Shown in pieces: positions 54,532 to 63,172 of a stretch of 64,000 nucleotides of DNA. Each line of letters starts with the position of its first letter. Position 1 is the first letter of the stretch. The position numbers and the translations under genes are program-made. The notes beneath the pieces were generated by a model, which worked only from the letters and a program-made list of their open reading frames with translations, searched no databases and was not told where the DNA came from. The stretch is taken from positions 1-64,000 of the forward strand of contig JASJAW010000043.1 in assembly GCA_030066795.1 (NCBI GenBank). Direction: 5' to 3'. Origin of the DNA: Dinoroseobacter sp. (lineage in GTDB: Bacteria; Pseudomonadota; Alphaproteobacteria; Rhodobacterales; Rhodobacteraceae).

Positions 54532-55215
54532 ATGAACTCCAATCCCGAAAGCCCGTTCAACCCGTTGCCTCCCTCGGTTATTGCGCTGTCGGCCGTCATT
54601 CTCGGGATTGAGGTTTTGTTCAGCCTTGGCGCCCGTGGGATAATCGGTGGGCCGGAGGCGGTGGGCTGGCGTCTTGCTGCGCTGGAGGACTGGTCTTTCA
54701 TTCCGCCGGTTTTCGATTGGATGTTGGCAAACGGACAGTTTCCGCCAGAACAGATGGCGCGCTTTCTGACCTATCCGCTTATTCACGCGAATTTCACACA
54801 TGCCGTGTTTGTTGCGATTTTCGTGTTGGCCATTGGAAAAATGGTGTCCGAGGTTTTTGGCGGCCTGGCTTTCCTGTCCGTGTTCTGGGGCTCTTCGATC
54901 GTTGGCGCATTGGTTTACTGGCTCGCTTTGCAGACCGATTTTCCGCTCGTCGGCGGATATCCAGGCGTTTATGGGCTAATCGGCGCATATACTTTTCTGC
55001 TATGGGTATCGCTCGTACACACCGGCGGACCCCAATACCGTGCCTTTGGTCTCATTGGCGTGTTGCTTGCGATACAGCTATTTTTTGCGGTCTTCTTTGA
55101 AACGGGACAAGACTGGGTGGCAGATATCGCTGGCTTTGCTGCAGGCTTCTTGATGTCCTTTGTGGTCAGTCCTGGCGGCTGGGCGCGGCTGATGGAGAGG
55201 TTGCGCCAGCGTTAG
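54532..55215 (+). CDS. Rhomboid-family membrane protein lacking catalytic residues
   Basis: 227 aa, six or so transmembrane helices in the rhomboid order. LIHANFTHAVFVA matches the HxxxxHxxxN motif of rhomboids but the Asn is Val. The GxSG motif region reads GGYPGVYGLIGA, so the serine position is Tyr; the last-helix AH-GG motif reads ADIAGFAAG, with Asp for the catalytic His. It should therefore be proteolytically inactive. ATG 54532 is chosen from the hydrophilic N-terminus. It ends in a 4-bp overlap with convergent murJ. Confidence 0.75.
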   Translation: MNSNPESPFNPLPPSVIALSAVILGIEVLFSLGARGIIGGPEAVGWRLAALEDWSFIPPVFDWMLANGQFPPEQMARFLTYPLIHANFTHAVFVAIFVLAIGKMVSEVFGGLAFLSVFWGSSIVGALVYWLALQTDFPLVGGYPGVYGLIGAYTFLLWVSLVHTGGPQYRAFGLIGVLLAIQLFFAVFFETGQDWVADIAGFAAGFLMSFVVSPGGWARLMERLRQR

Positions 55216-56801
55216 CCGCGTCGCAACGCGGACCGAAATTCCGAGAGTCGAAAGGCTCCGAAGGCCTGACCAAGACCGAAGTAAGTTCCGATACCCGCTC
55301 CGACCACCAGAGCCAGAGCCCCGTAACGAATGGTCGGCGTCACAAGTGCGTCAGCAAGCAGGGCAGATACGCCCCACACAACCACTCCCATACCGAGCGC
55401 TGCGAGCACGATCCGCCCGATGCGCGCTTTGAACCGGTCGTCAAACTCTGCAGCTTGACCCAGGTCGCGTGCCCCCTGTGCCAGAAACCAAACCATCGCC
55501 CATCCCGCGAGCGTGGTGCCGATTGCGGCGGCAATATAGCCGATCAGTGGCGCAAGGCCGATGGCAAGCGCTGCGTTCACGATCATTGCCCAGATTGCAA
55601 ATCGGAGCGGTGTCTTCGTGTCTTCGCGTGCGAAAAAGAGCGGTTGATAGACTTTTTGCAGCACAAAGGCCGGAAGGCCCAGACCATAAACGGCCACCGC
55701 CAGCGCAGTCGCGGCGGTATCTTCGGCCGTGAACCGGCCTCGTTCGAACAAAACTGATACGAGAGGCGTCGCAATCACAACAAGGGCCACTGCGGCCGGA
55801 ATGGTCAGGGCGAGGCTGATCTCGGCAGCGCGGTTGAAGGCATGTTGGCCGCCTGCATCGTCGCCCGCGCCAAGCCTACGGGAAAGGTCCGGCAGCAGGA
55901 CAATGCCAATGGCGATGCCCACGACCCCAAGTGGGAGTTGATAGAGCCGGTCAGCAAAATTCAGCCACGAGATCGCCCCTTCAAAAAACGACGCGACCTG
56001 ACGTCCGACCAGAAGGTTGATCTGGATGACGCCACCAGCAAGCACCGCTGGTGCTGCAATGGTTGCGAGGCGTTTCATCTCGGGGGTCAAGCGCGGGCGC
56101 TTTGGGCGCAAATCGTATCCCGCGCGTGCTGCGGCCTTCCAGAGCAGCCAAAACTGGGCAATCCCGGCCAGAACCACGCCCACAGCCAGAAGCGTCCCAG
56201 TATGAAGGCCAGGAACTTCGGTACCCTCGGGCGCCGAGAGGGAAAATGTGTCGAGCCAGCCAGTCTGAGCCAACAAGAGAGTGGCGATCAAAATCACATT
56301 CAAGAGCGCTGGGGCGGCGGCGGCAGCGGCAAACCTTCCAGTAGCGTTCAAAACGCCAGACAACAGTGCGGCGAGCGAAATGAAGAGCACATATACAAAC
56401 ACGATCCGCCCAAAATCGACGGCAAGATCAAACCGAACGTCACCGCGAAAACCTGAGGCCATGGCCAGAACAAGCCAAGGCATCGCAACCAGCGCCAGAA
56501 TGGTAAAGACAATAAGAACCGTCGCAAGCCCGGAGAAAGCGTCGCGCGCGAAAGCCTTGGCATCATCGCCTGTTTCCACGCGCTTGGAGAACATCGGCAC
56601 AAACGCCATGTTGAACGCGCCTTCTGCAAAAAAGCGGCGGAACATGTTGGGTAAAGCGAAGGCCACTATAAAGGCGTCCGTCACAGGACCTGCCCCTAGT
56701 ATCCCGGCGATCAGAATATCGCGGACAAAGCCCAGAATGCGGCTTAGCATCGTCCAGAGGCCAACGGTCAGGAACGCCGCCACGAGCCGGATTGGCTTCA
56801 T
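55212..56801 (-). CDS. murJ: Lipid II flippase MurJ
   Basis: 529 aa MOP-superfamily flippase, about 14 transmembrane helices; moves the peptidoglycan precursor lipid II across the inner membrane. MLSRILGFVRDILIAGILG at the N-terminus and ALPNMFRRFFAEGAFNMAFVP are the MurJ signatures. ATG 56801 starts MKPIRLVAAFLTVGL. It follows glnD after 4 nt on the same strand, the usual alphaproteobacterial order. Confidence 0.94.
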   Translation of the reverse strand: MKPIRLVAAFLTVGLWTMLSRILGFVRDILIAGILGAGPVTDAFIVAFALPNMFRRFFAEGAFNMAFVPMFSKRVETGDDAKAFARDAFSGLATVLIVFTILALVAMPWLVLAMASGFRGDVRFDLAVDFGRIVFVYVLFISLAALLSGVLNATGRFAAAAAAPALLNVILIATLLLAQTGWLDTFSLSAPEGTEVPGLHTGTLLAVGVVLAGIAQFWLLWKAAARAGYDLRPKRPRLTPEMKRLATIAAPAVLAGGVIQINLLVGRQVASFFEGAISWLNFADRLYQLPLGVVGIAIGIVLLPDLSRRLGAGDDAGGQHAFNRAAEISLALTIPAAVALVVIATPLVSVLFERGRFTAEDTAATALAVAVYGLGLPAFVLQKVYQPLFFAREDTKTPLRFAIWAMIVNAALAIGLAPLIGYIAAAIGTTLAGWAMVWFLAQGARDLGQAAEFDDRFKARIGRIVLAALGMGVVVWGVSALLADALVTPTIRYGALALVVGAGIGTYFGLGQAFGAFRLSEFRSALRRG

Positions 56802-56805
56802 TGGT

Positions 56806-59550
56806 CTACAGGTCCCCTTGGGCGCGCTCGGCCCCGTGTTCAATGGCCTTCCGCAGTCGCTTCTCTATCATCGCCTGCTTCGAAGCGCCGTGCAGTTTGA
56901 GGCCGAACATGTCTTTCACATAGAAAGTGTCGACCACCTGTGCGCCATAGGTCGCGATCTGAGCCGATGCGATGTAGATGTTCGCATTGGCCATCGTACG
57001 GGCCAGATCAAACAACAATCCCGGGCGGTCTCGGGTATCGACTTCGATAAGTGTGTAAATCTCGGAGCCTTCGTTGTCGAAACTGATAGAGGTCGGGAAT
57101 TTGAACTGGGCTTCCCGCTTCTTGACGCGGTCCTTGGTCTCGAATTCTTCGCTGGCGATCACCTCGCCTGAGAGCGTCTTGTCGATCATCTTTTTCAAAC
57201 GCGCATGACGATTTTCGGCAAAGGGTGCGCCATCTCCATCCTGGACCCAGAAGCATGCCGTAACGTAGCCGTCTTTCGTCGTGTAGGTACGGGCGTCCAC
57301 CACGTTGGCGCCCACCAGTGCCAGTGCGCCGGCAAGACGTGCGAAGATGCCCGGATGATCCGCCATTGCAAAAGCTACGCGGGTGACATCTCGGTCGGTG
57401 TCGAGCGAGATATCGGTACGCACCTCTTCGTCGGTGATGTTGCGGAGCATATGCGCGAAAGTCACCTGCACGTCCATCGGCAAACCTTGCCAATAGGGGC
57501 CATAGTGACGGCCGGTTTCCAGGCGCAGGTCTTTGGTTGGCCAATCCGGCAACGCGTCGCGCAGAGCCTTTTTTGCCTCTGCTTCGCGATTTTCCCGGTT
57601 GATGTCCTCAAGCCCGTTTTCAAGCGCGTTGGCGGTTTCGCGGAAGAGTGACCGGAGCAGCTGTGCTTTCCAGTTGTTCCAAGTCCCCGGACCCACGCCG
57701 CGAATATCGCAAACGGTCAGCACAGTCAGCAGATCCAAGCGTTCCTTGGTTTTCACGGCCTTTGCGAAATCGCGGATTGTCCGCGGGTCGGCGAGGTCCC
57801 GCTTCTGGGCCATATCTGACATCAGCAGGTGATACCGCACCAGCCATTCAACAGTTTCGGCGTCGGCCTTGTTGAAGCCCATATGCGGTGCAACCCGACG
57901 CGCGATTTGCGCGCCGACGATCGAATGGTCTTCTTTACGCCCCTTGCCGATATCGTGCAGCAGAAGTGCTGTGTAGAGGACCTTGCGGTTGACGCCGGTT
58001 TTCAGAATGCGACTGGCAACAGGCAGTTCCTCGATCAACTCGCCGCGCTCGATTTGCGCAAGGGTGGATATGCATTGAATGATATGCTCGTCGACCGTGT
58101 ATTGATGGTAGACATTGAACTGCATCATCGCGACGATCTTCTGGAACTCCGGGATCAGCGCCCCCAGCACGCCCAATTCGTTCATCCGGCGCAAAGCGCG
58201 TTCTGGGTTTCCGTGTTTCAGGAGCAGATCGAAGAAGATCCGGTTCGCTTCTTTATCGGCCCGAACTGACCTGTCCAGCAGATGCAACTTACCTTTGATG
58301 AGGCGCATTGCGTCGGGGTGCAAAAGGTAGCCGGTCCGCAGCGCTTCTTCAAAGATGCGCAGGATGTTTACTGGGTCTTTGAAGAACGTATCAGGGTCGG
58401 CGATGGCAAGCCGGTTCTGCCTTACTTCGTAGTTGTCGCGGACTTCTATTTTGCGCCCCCGGCGCAGCAGCTTGAACAGGCCCGGTTCACGCTTGGCGTG
58501 GCTCGCCTCGAGCGATGTCAGAAAGATGCGCGTCAGATCACCAACGCTTGTGGCGTGGCGGAAATAGAGTTGCATGAAATGCTCGACCGCGCGTCTTCCG
58601 TCACGGTCCGTGAAACCCATGCGGTCGGCCACTTCGACTTGCATGTCGAAGGTTAGTTGATCTGTGGCGCGTCCGGCTATCAAGTGTAGATGGCACCGCA
58701 CAGCCCAGAGAAAGGTATCGGCGGTGTCAAAAAGAACCTGCTCCTCGGCGGTGAAGACCCGGAGTTTCACCAGCTCTTCGACGGTTTCGACGCCATGGAC
58801 ATATTTTGCAATCCAGTAAAGAGACTGCAGATCGCGCAACCCGCCTTTGCCTTCCTTGACGTTTGGTTCCAGCATATACCGCTGGCCACCTTGTCGGCGG
58901 TGTCTTGTCTCGCGCTCTTCCAGCTTTGCTTCGATGTAGTCATGGGTCGTGTTTTGAAAGAGCTCCGTCTTCAGCCTTCCTCGAAGTTCTTCCGCAAGTT
59001 CCCCGTCGCCGGTCAGAAACCTGTTTTCCAGAAGCGCGGTCCGGATCGTGTAGTCTTCACGCCCAAGGCGCAAACAGTCTTTCACCGTGCGCGAGGCATG
59101 CCCCACCTTGAGCTTCAAGTCCCACAGAATATACAGCGTGGTCTCGATCACGCTCTCCGCCCAAGGGGTGATCTTGTAGGGAGTCAGGAACAGCAGATCC
59201 ACATCTGAGTGCAGCGCCATCTCTCCGCGCCCATAACCGCCAACGCAAAGCACGCTCAGGCGTTCGCCATGCGTTGGCGTTGCGCGCGGGTGAAAATAGC
59301 CGCATGCAACATCAAAGGCGCTGGTGACCACGCAATCCGTCAACCATGCATAGGCGCGAACCGTTTCACGGGCGCGAAAGGGCTGCTCGGCAAAGGCCTC
59401 AGCAATGGCATCAAGGCCAGACTTCCGCGCCTTCATCAGGATTTTTGTCACTTCGGCGCGGTGGGTTGACCGCTCGCCAGACGTACAGGCCAGATGGAGC
59501 GCTTCGCGTACGCTTTCGAAATCGAAGATCGCCTTGGGCGGGCAGATCAT
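56806..59550 (-). CDS. glnD: Bifunctional PII uridylyltransferase / uridylyl-removing enzyme
   Basis: Nitrogen sensor that modifies PII proteins according to glutamine. About 914 aa from ATG 59550. Nucleotidyltransferase domain with GGYGRGEMALHSDVDLLFL, an HD domain (LLHDIGKGRKEDHS) and two C-terminal ACT domains (DHPGIFARLAGALALVGANV and DRPGLLFDLARTMANANIY). The true start may be further upstream, for instance TTG at 59604, which would overlap the LpoA-like gene by 14 nt. Followed directly by murJ. Confidence 0.93.
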   Translation of the reverse strand: MICPPKAIFDFESVREALHLACTSGERSTHRAEVTKILMKARKSGLDAIAEAFAEQPFRARETVRAYAWLTDCVVTSAFDVACGYFHPRATPTHGERLSVLCVGGYGRGEMALHSDVDLLFLTPYKITPWAESVIETTLYILWDLKLKVGHASRTVKDCLRLGREDYTIRTALLENRFLTGDGELAEELRGRLKTELFQNTTHDYIEAKLEERETRHRRQGGQRYMLEPNVKEGKGGLRDLQSLYWIAKYVHGVETVEELVKLRVFTAEEQVLFDTADTFLWAVRCHLHLIAGRATDQLTFDMQVEVADRMGFTDRDGRRAVEHFMQLYFRHATSVGDLTRIFLTSLEASHAKREPGLFKLLRRGRKIEVRDNYEVRQNRLAIADPDTFFKDPVNILRIFEEALRTGYLLHPDAMRLIKGKLHLLDRSVRADKEANRIFFDLLLKHGNPERALRRMNELGVLGALIPEFQKIVAMMQFNVYHQYTVDEHIIQCISTLAQIERGELIEELPVASRILKTGVNRKVLYTALLLHDIGKGRKEDHSIVGAQIARRVAPHMGFNKADAETVEWLVRYHLLMSDMAQKRDLADPRTIRDFAKAVKTKERLDLLTVLTVCDIRGVGPGTWNNWKAQLLRSLFRETANALENGLEDINRENREAEAKKALRDALPDWPTKDLRLETGRHYGPYWQGLPMDVQVTFAHMLRNITDEEVRTDISLDTDRDVTRVAFAMADHPGIFARLAGALALVGANVVDARTYTTKDGYVTACFWVQDGDGAPFAENRHARLKKMIDKTLSGEVIASEEFETKDRVKKREAQFKFPTSISFDNEGSEIYTLIEVDTRDRPGLLFDLARTMANANIYIASAQIATYGAQVVDTFYVKDMFGLKLHGASKQAMIEKRLRKAIEHGAERAQGDL

Positions 59551-59590
59551 CCCGCCTTTGATGAGCGCCGGGGGGGCTGGTCGAGCGGTC

Positions 59591-60766
59591 TCAGAAACCT
59601 GCAAGGCCGAAACTCTTGGGTGCCGGAGAAACAATAGTGACTTGCCGGTCAACGATCTGGGCGACGGCCAAAGCGCGTTCATTGGTGCCATCCGAGCGCA
59701 GACGGAAAACGCCGCTTACACCGGCGAAGCCAGATCCTTGGGTCAGGGCGGAGGCGGTCAGCGCGTTGGACCCTTGCGACGCTACCAGAGCGCCGATTGC
59801 CGCCATGCCATCATAGGCCAGTCCTGCGATGGGATGCGGCGATCCGCCATAAGCCGACCGATATCGCTGCTCGAATTGTTGGGTTAGGGCCGGATCGGGC
59901 AGTGGAAAGACAGCTCCTTGCAAGCCCGGCAGATCCAGCGTGGATGTAGGGATATCCCACCGGGTGATACCGACAAGCTGTGTGACAGTCGGGTCAATGC
60001 CGTTTTCCGTCAGGAGCTGGCTGAGAAGTGGAACACCGCCTGAGGTGTCATCAGCAATTACAAGTCCGTTAGCACCACTGTCGCGCACGAGGTCGGCGAC
60101 ATCGCGCACGGTGTTGATAATGCCGTTCTGAGACGCCTCGTAGCCGAGCGTTCCCGCATTGCCTGCGCCCGACCCGGCAATTGCATTCGCGACCGCATCG
60201 CGCCCAATCACGCCAACATCCGTCTGCGGATAGGCCACCACCATGGAGTTAACGCCTCGGTTGTTGGCATAGGAGACCACACGTCGCGCTGAGTTATCGA
60301 ATGTGTTGCCAAGAACAAAGACGTTGCCGCCGGCGATATTGGTGTTGTTCGAAAAGCTCAGCACATTCACGCGGGCGCTCGACACTGCGATGCCTGCAGA
60401 GTTGGCCGAGGCGCCATATACCGGGCCCAGAATGATCTTGGCTCCGTCGCGAACGGCATCGCCCGCTACGGTCGCGGCCTGATCTGGATTGCCTGCTGTT
60501 GCGTAGACACGCAGATCGATCTGCACCCCGTTCAGATCCGCCATTGCCAGGCGCGCAGCGTTCTCAAGCGATTGAGCAAGGCTGGTTTCTGCACCATTCG
60601 CAGACCCATATGGCACGAGCAATGCGACTGGAACAGCTGCGTTTGTGTTTATTGTCGGCCCACCACCAGTAGTGGGAACATCACAGGCTGCAACAGCAAA
60701 AGCGGTGCCGATAACCAAGGCGCCTGTGCGCAAAGCCTTGCAAGTCTTGAAGAAAGCGGGGAGCAT
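59591..60766 (-). CDS. LpoA-like penicillin-binding-protein activator lipoprotein
   Basis: 391 aa lipoprotein with a lipobox near residue 28 (VAAC). A periplasmic-binding-protein (leucine-binding-like) fold fills the rest: VPVALLVPYGSANGAETSLAQ, KIILGPVYGASANSAGIA, and GSSPHPIAGLAYDGMAA-like end. Such proteins activate PBP1A in gammaproteobacteria; the role here is by homology. GGAGG precedes ATG 60766. Divergent from rsmI. Confidence 0.82.
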   Translation of the reverse strand: MLPAFFKTCKALRTGALVIGTAFAVAACDVPTTGGGPTINTNAAVPVALLVPYGSANGAETSLAQSLENAARLAMADLNGVQIDLRVYATAGNPDQAATVAGDAVRDGAKIILGPVYGASANSAGIAVSSARVNVLSFSNNTNIAGGNVFVLGNTFDNSARRVVSYANNRGVNSMVVAYPQTDVGVIGRDAVANAIAGSGAGNAGTLGYEASQNGIINTVRDVADLVRDSGANGLVIADDTSGGVPLLSQLLTENGIDPTVTQLVGITRWDIPTSTLDLPGLQGAVFPLPDPALTQQFEQRYRSAYGGSPHPIAGLAYDGMAAIGALVASQGSNALTASALTQGSGFAGVSGVFRLRSDGTNERALAVAQIVDRQVTIVSPAPKSFGLAGF

Positions 60767-60871
60767 TTGAGCCTCCGGGCTGCACTCGGTTTATAGGGCA
60801 TTCGTCGCTGGCGACCGTAGTTAACCCGGCCAGATATGTAAACGGTTGCAAGCACGCGGCCAGAGAAAGGC

Positions 60872-61729
60872 ATGCCCATGGCGGACCTTGCGCCCGGCAA
60901 GTTGGTTTTTGTCACCACGCCCATCGGAAACGCTCGCGATATCACATTGCGGGCGCTCGACACACTGCGCGAGGCCGATGTGCTGGTGGCCGAAGACACG
61001 CGTACCCTGCGCAAGCTTCTGGAAATCCATGGAATCCCTTTGGGCGGTCGCCCGTTATTCGCCTACCATGACCATTCCGGCGCCCGAGATCATGAAAGGG
61101 TCATTGCTGCTTTGCGAGGCGGGGCCGTTGTTGCCTATGCCTCGGAGGCCGGCACGCCTTTGATTTCGGATCCTGGCTTTGGCCTGGCTGCTGCAGCGCG
61201 TGACGCAGGCGCGAGCCTTACAGCGGCGCCAGGAGTATCGGCTGCCATAACTGCGTTGAGCCTTGCGGGTTTGCCAACCGATCAGTTTTTCTTCGCGGGG
61301 TTTCTGCCCTCCGCGAAATCTGCCCGGCGTAAAGCGCTGACGGGTCTGGCGTCGGTACCGGGAACGCTTGTTTTCTATGAAAGCCCGAACAGGATCGCAA
61401 AGTGCCTCGCGGACATGGTTGAACTGCTTGGCCAGGACCGCCAAGCGGCCATCTGCCGGGAGCTGACAAAAAAATTCGAAGAAATCGTTCCAGGCACTCT
61501 CAGGAGTTTGAAGGAGCGGGCGGAAACGGCTCGCTGGAAGGGGGAAATCGTGGTGCTGGTCGGTGAAGGTCCTCCCAAAGTCACGACAGCCGAAGAACTC
61601 GACTCGGACTTGCAGGCTGCATTGGCGGAGATGTCTATGAAGGATGCCGTTGCGGCGGTTACGGAGGCAACGGGCCTGCCGCGTCGCAAAGTCTATCGGC
61701 GCGCGCTGGAGCTATTAAAGCCCCAGTAA
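60872..61729 (+). CDS. rsmI: 16S rRNA (cytidine1402-2'-O)-methyltransferase
   Basis: 285 aa tetrapyrrole-methylase-fold enzyme that methylates C1402 in the decoding centre. VTTPIGNARDITLRALDTL (residues 14-32), VLVAEDTRTLRKLL, and ASEAGTPLISDPG with the AdoMet loop are typical. The C-terminal RRKVYRRALELL is the usual tail. GAGAAAGGC precedes the start. First gene of rsmI-yraN-gshB. Confidence 0.94.
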   Translation: MPMADLAPGKLVFVTTPIGNARDITLRALDTLREADVLVAEDTRTLRKLLEIHGIPLGGRPLFAYHDHSGARDHERVIAALRGGAVVAYASEAGTPLISDPGFGLAAAARDAGASLTAAPGVSAAITALSLAGLPTDQFFFAGFLPSAKSARRKALTGLASVPGTLVFYESPNRIAKCLADMVELLGQDRQAAICRELTKKFEEIVPGTLRSLKERAETARWKGEIVVLVGEGPPKVTTAEELDSDLQAALAEMSMKDAVAAVTEATGLPRRKVYRRALELLKPQ

Positions 61730-61752
61730 CGGTCTTCGGGTACTGACGGCGC

Positions 61753-62148
61753 ATGCAATGCATTGCCAAACACACCTCCAGCCAGCGCGACCGGCAAATG
61801 CGCGGCAGGCGCGCGAATTTTCAGGGCGCGAGCGCGGAAGACAGCGTGGAGCGCGCCTATTTGGCCCGGGGCTACGTTCTTTTGGGCAAGCGGGTGCGGA
61901 TCGGGCCTGGCGAGATTGACCTCGTATTTCGCCGCGATGGCCTCGTGGTGTTCGCGGAAGTGAAATCCAGTCGCTCCCACGATCGGGCGATTCAAAGTCT
62001 GTCCCATGCGCAGCTTGCCCGGTTGCTCGGCGCGGCGGAGTGTTTTTTGGCGTCTCGTGCGGATCTGTCGGGTCTGGATCTGCGCGTGGACCTTGCGAGC
62101 GTCGATCGCACTGGCCAGGTCCGTGTTGTGCCGAACATAACCTTGTGA
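61753..62148 (+). CDS. YraN-family (UPF0102) predicted endonuclease
   Basis: 131 aa, restriction-endonuclease-like fold. The catalytic pattern is IGPGEIDLVFRRDGLVVFAEVKSSRS (E-x-D ... E-V-K). Family proteins have no confirmed function. An internal ATG at 61798 (MRGRRAN) fits the family N-terminus and may be the true start. Positioned between rsmI and gshB, its usual neighbours. Confidence 0.87.
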   Translation: MQCIAKHTSSQRDRQMRGRRANFQGASAEDSVERAYLARGYVLLGKRVRIGPGEIDLVFRRDGLVVFAEVKSSRSHDRAIQSLSHAQLARLLGAAECFLASRADLSGLDLRVDLASVDRTGQVRVVPNITL

Positions 62149-62224
62149 AAAAGCGCAGGTTCGTACCCATTGCGGATAGTTGACCGAACAGGCATGAGAA
62201 GGCGAAGAAGTCGCCGGAGGCCAC

Positions 62225-63172
62225 ATGACCTTGAAAGTCGCATTCCAGATGGACCCGATCCTCGGGGTCGATATCGCCGCGGACAGCAGTTTTCGCCTTG
62301 CCGAGGAAGCGCAGGCACGAGGCGCTGAATTATTCTTCTATAGCCCTGAGGCGCTCGCGTACGACGAGGGGACGATTTTGGCGAACGGGCAGTTCGGGCG
62401 CGTCCAGCGCAATGCGCATGCACCCGCGGTGCTGGAAGCGCCGGAAACCGTGGACCTAGGTACGTTTGATGTTGTCTGGTTGCGTCAGGATCCGCCCTTC
62501 GACATGGGCTACATCACCTCGACGCACCTGCTCGACCATCTCAGGGGGCGTGCGCTTGTGGTGAACGACCCGACATGGGTGCGCAATTCTCCCGAGAAAC
62601 TCCTCGTTCTGGAATTCCCGGAACTCACGCCGCCGACCATGATTGCGCGCGATCTGAATATTCTGAAGACTTTCCGAGCACGCCATGGCGATGTGATCCT
62701 CAAGCCGCTCTACGGCAACGGAGGGGCCGGTGTGTTCCGCTTGCCCGAAGACGACCGGAACCTGAATTCGCTCCATGAGCTTTTCATGGGCATCAATCGC
62801 GAGCCTTTGATCATGCAAAAGTTCCTGCCGGACGTGGCGCGCGGAGACAAGCGCGTGATCCTTGCTGACGGGGAACCAATAGGCGCAATCAACCGCGTCC
62901 CGGCAGCTGGCGAAACCCGGTCCAACATGCATGTCGGTGGCCGCGCAGAAAAGATCGCGCTGGATGATCGAGATCTGGAAATCTGTGCCGCCATAGGGCC
63001 TTATCTGCGTGAAAAAGGTCAGGTCTTCGTAGGCATCGACGTCATTGGCGGGTGGTTGACTGAGATTAACGTAACTTCCCCGACCGGCTTGCAGGAACTG
63101 GAACGGTTCGATGGAACCAACGGTGCGGGCTTGATCTGGGATGCCATCGCGCGGCGTTTGGCGGAGCTTTAA
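62225..63172 (+). CDS. gshB: Glutathione synthase
   Basis: Ligates glycine to gamma-glutamylcysteine using ATP; 315 aa ATP-grasp enzyme. VAFQMDPILGVDIAADSSFRLAEEAQ at the N-terminus, FDVVWLRQDPPFDMGYI, the ATP-binding DVILKPLYGNGGAGVFRL, and INVTSPTGLQELE near the C-terminus are diagnostic. GGAGG precedes the start. It ends in a 4-bp overlap with the convergent comM-like gene. Confidence 0.95.
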   Translation: MTLKVAFQMDPILGVDIAADSSFRLAEEAQARGAELFFYSPEALAYDEGTILANGQFGRVQRNAHAPAVLEAPETVDLGTFDVVWLRQDPPFDMGYITSTHLLDHLRGRALVVNDPTWVRNSPEKLLVLEFPELTPPTMIARDLNILKTFRARHGDVILKPLYGNGGAGVFRLPEDDRNLNSLHELFMGINREPLIMQKFLPDVARGDKRVILADGEPIGAINRVPAAGETRSNMHVGGRAEKIALDDRDLEICAAIGPYLREKGQVFVGIDVIGGWLTEINVTSPTGLQELERFDGTNGAGLIWDAIARRLAEL

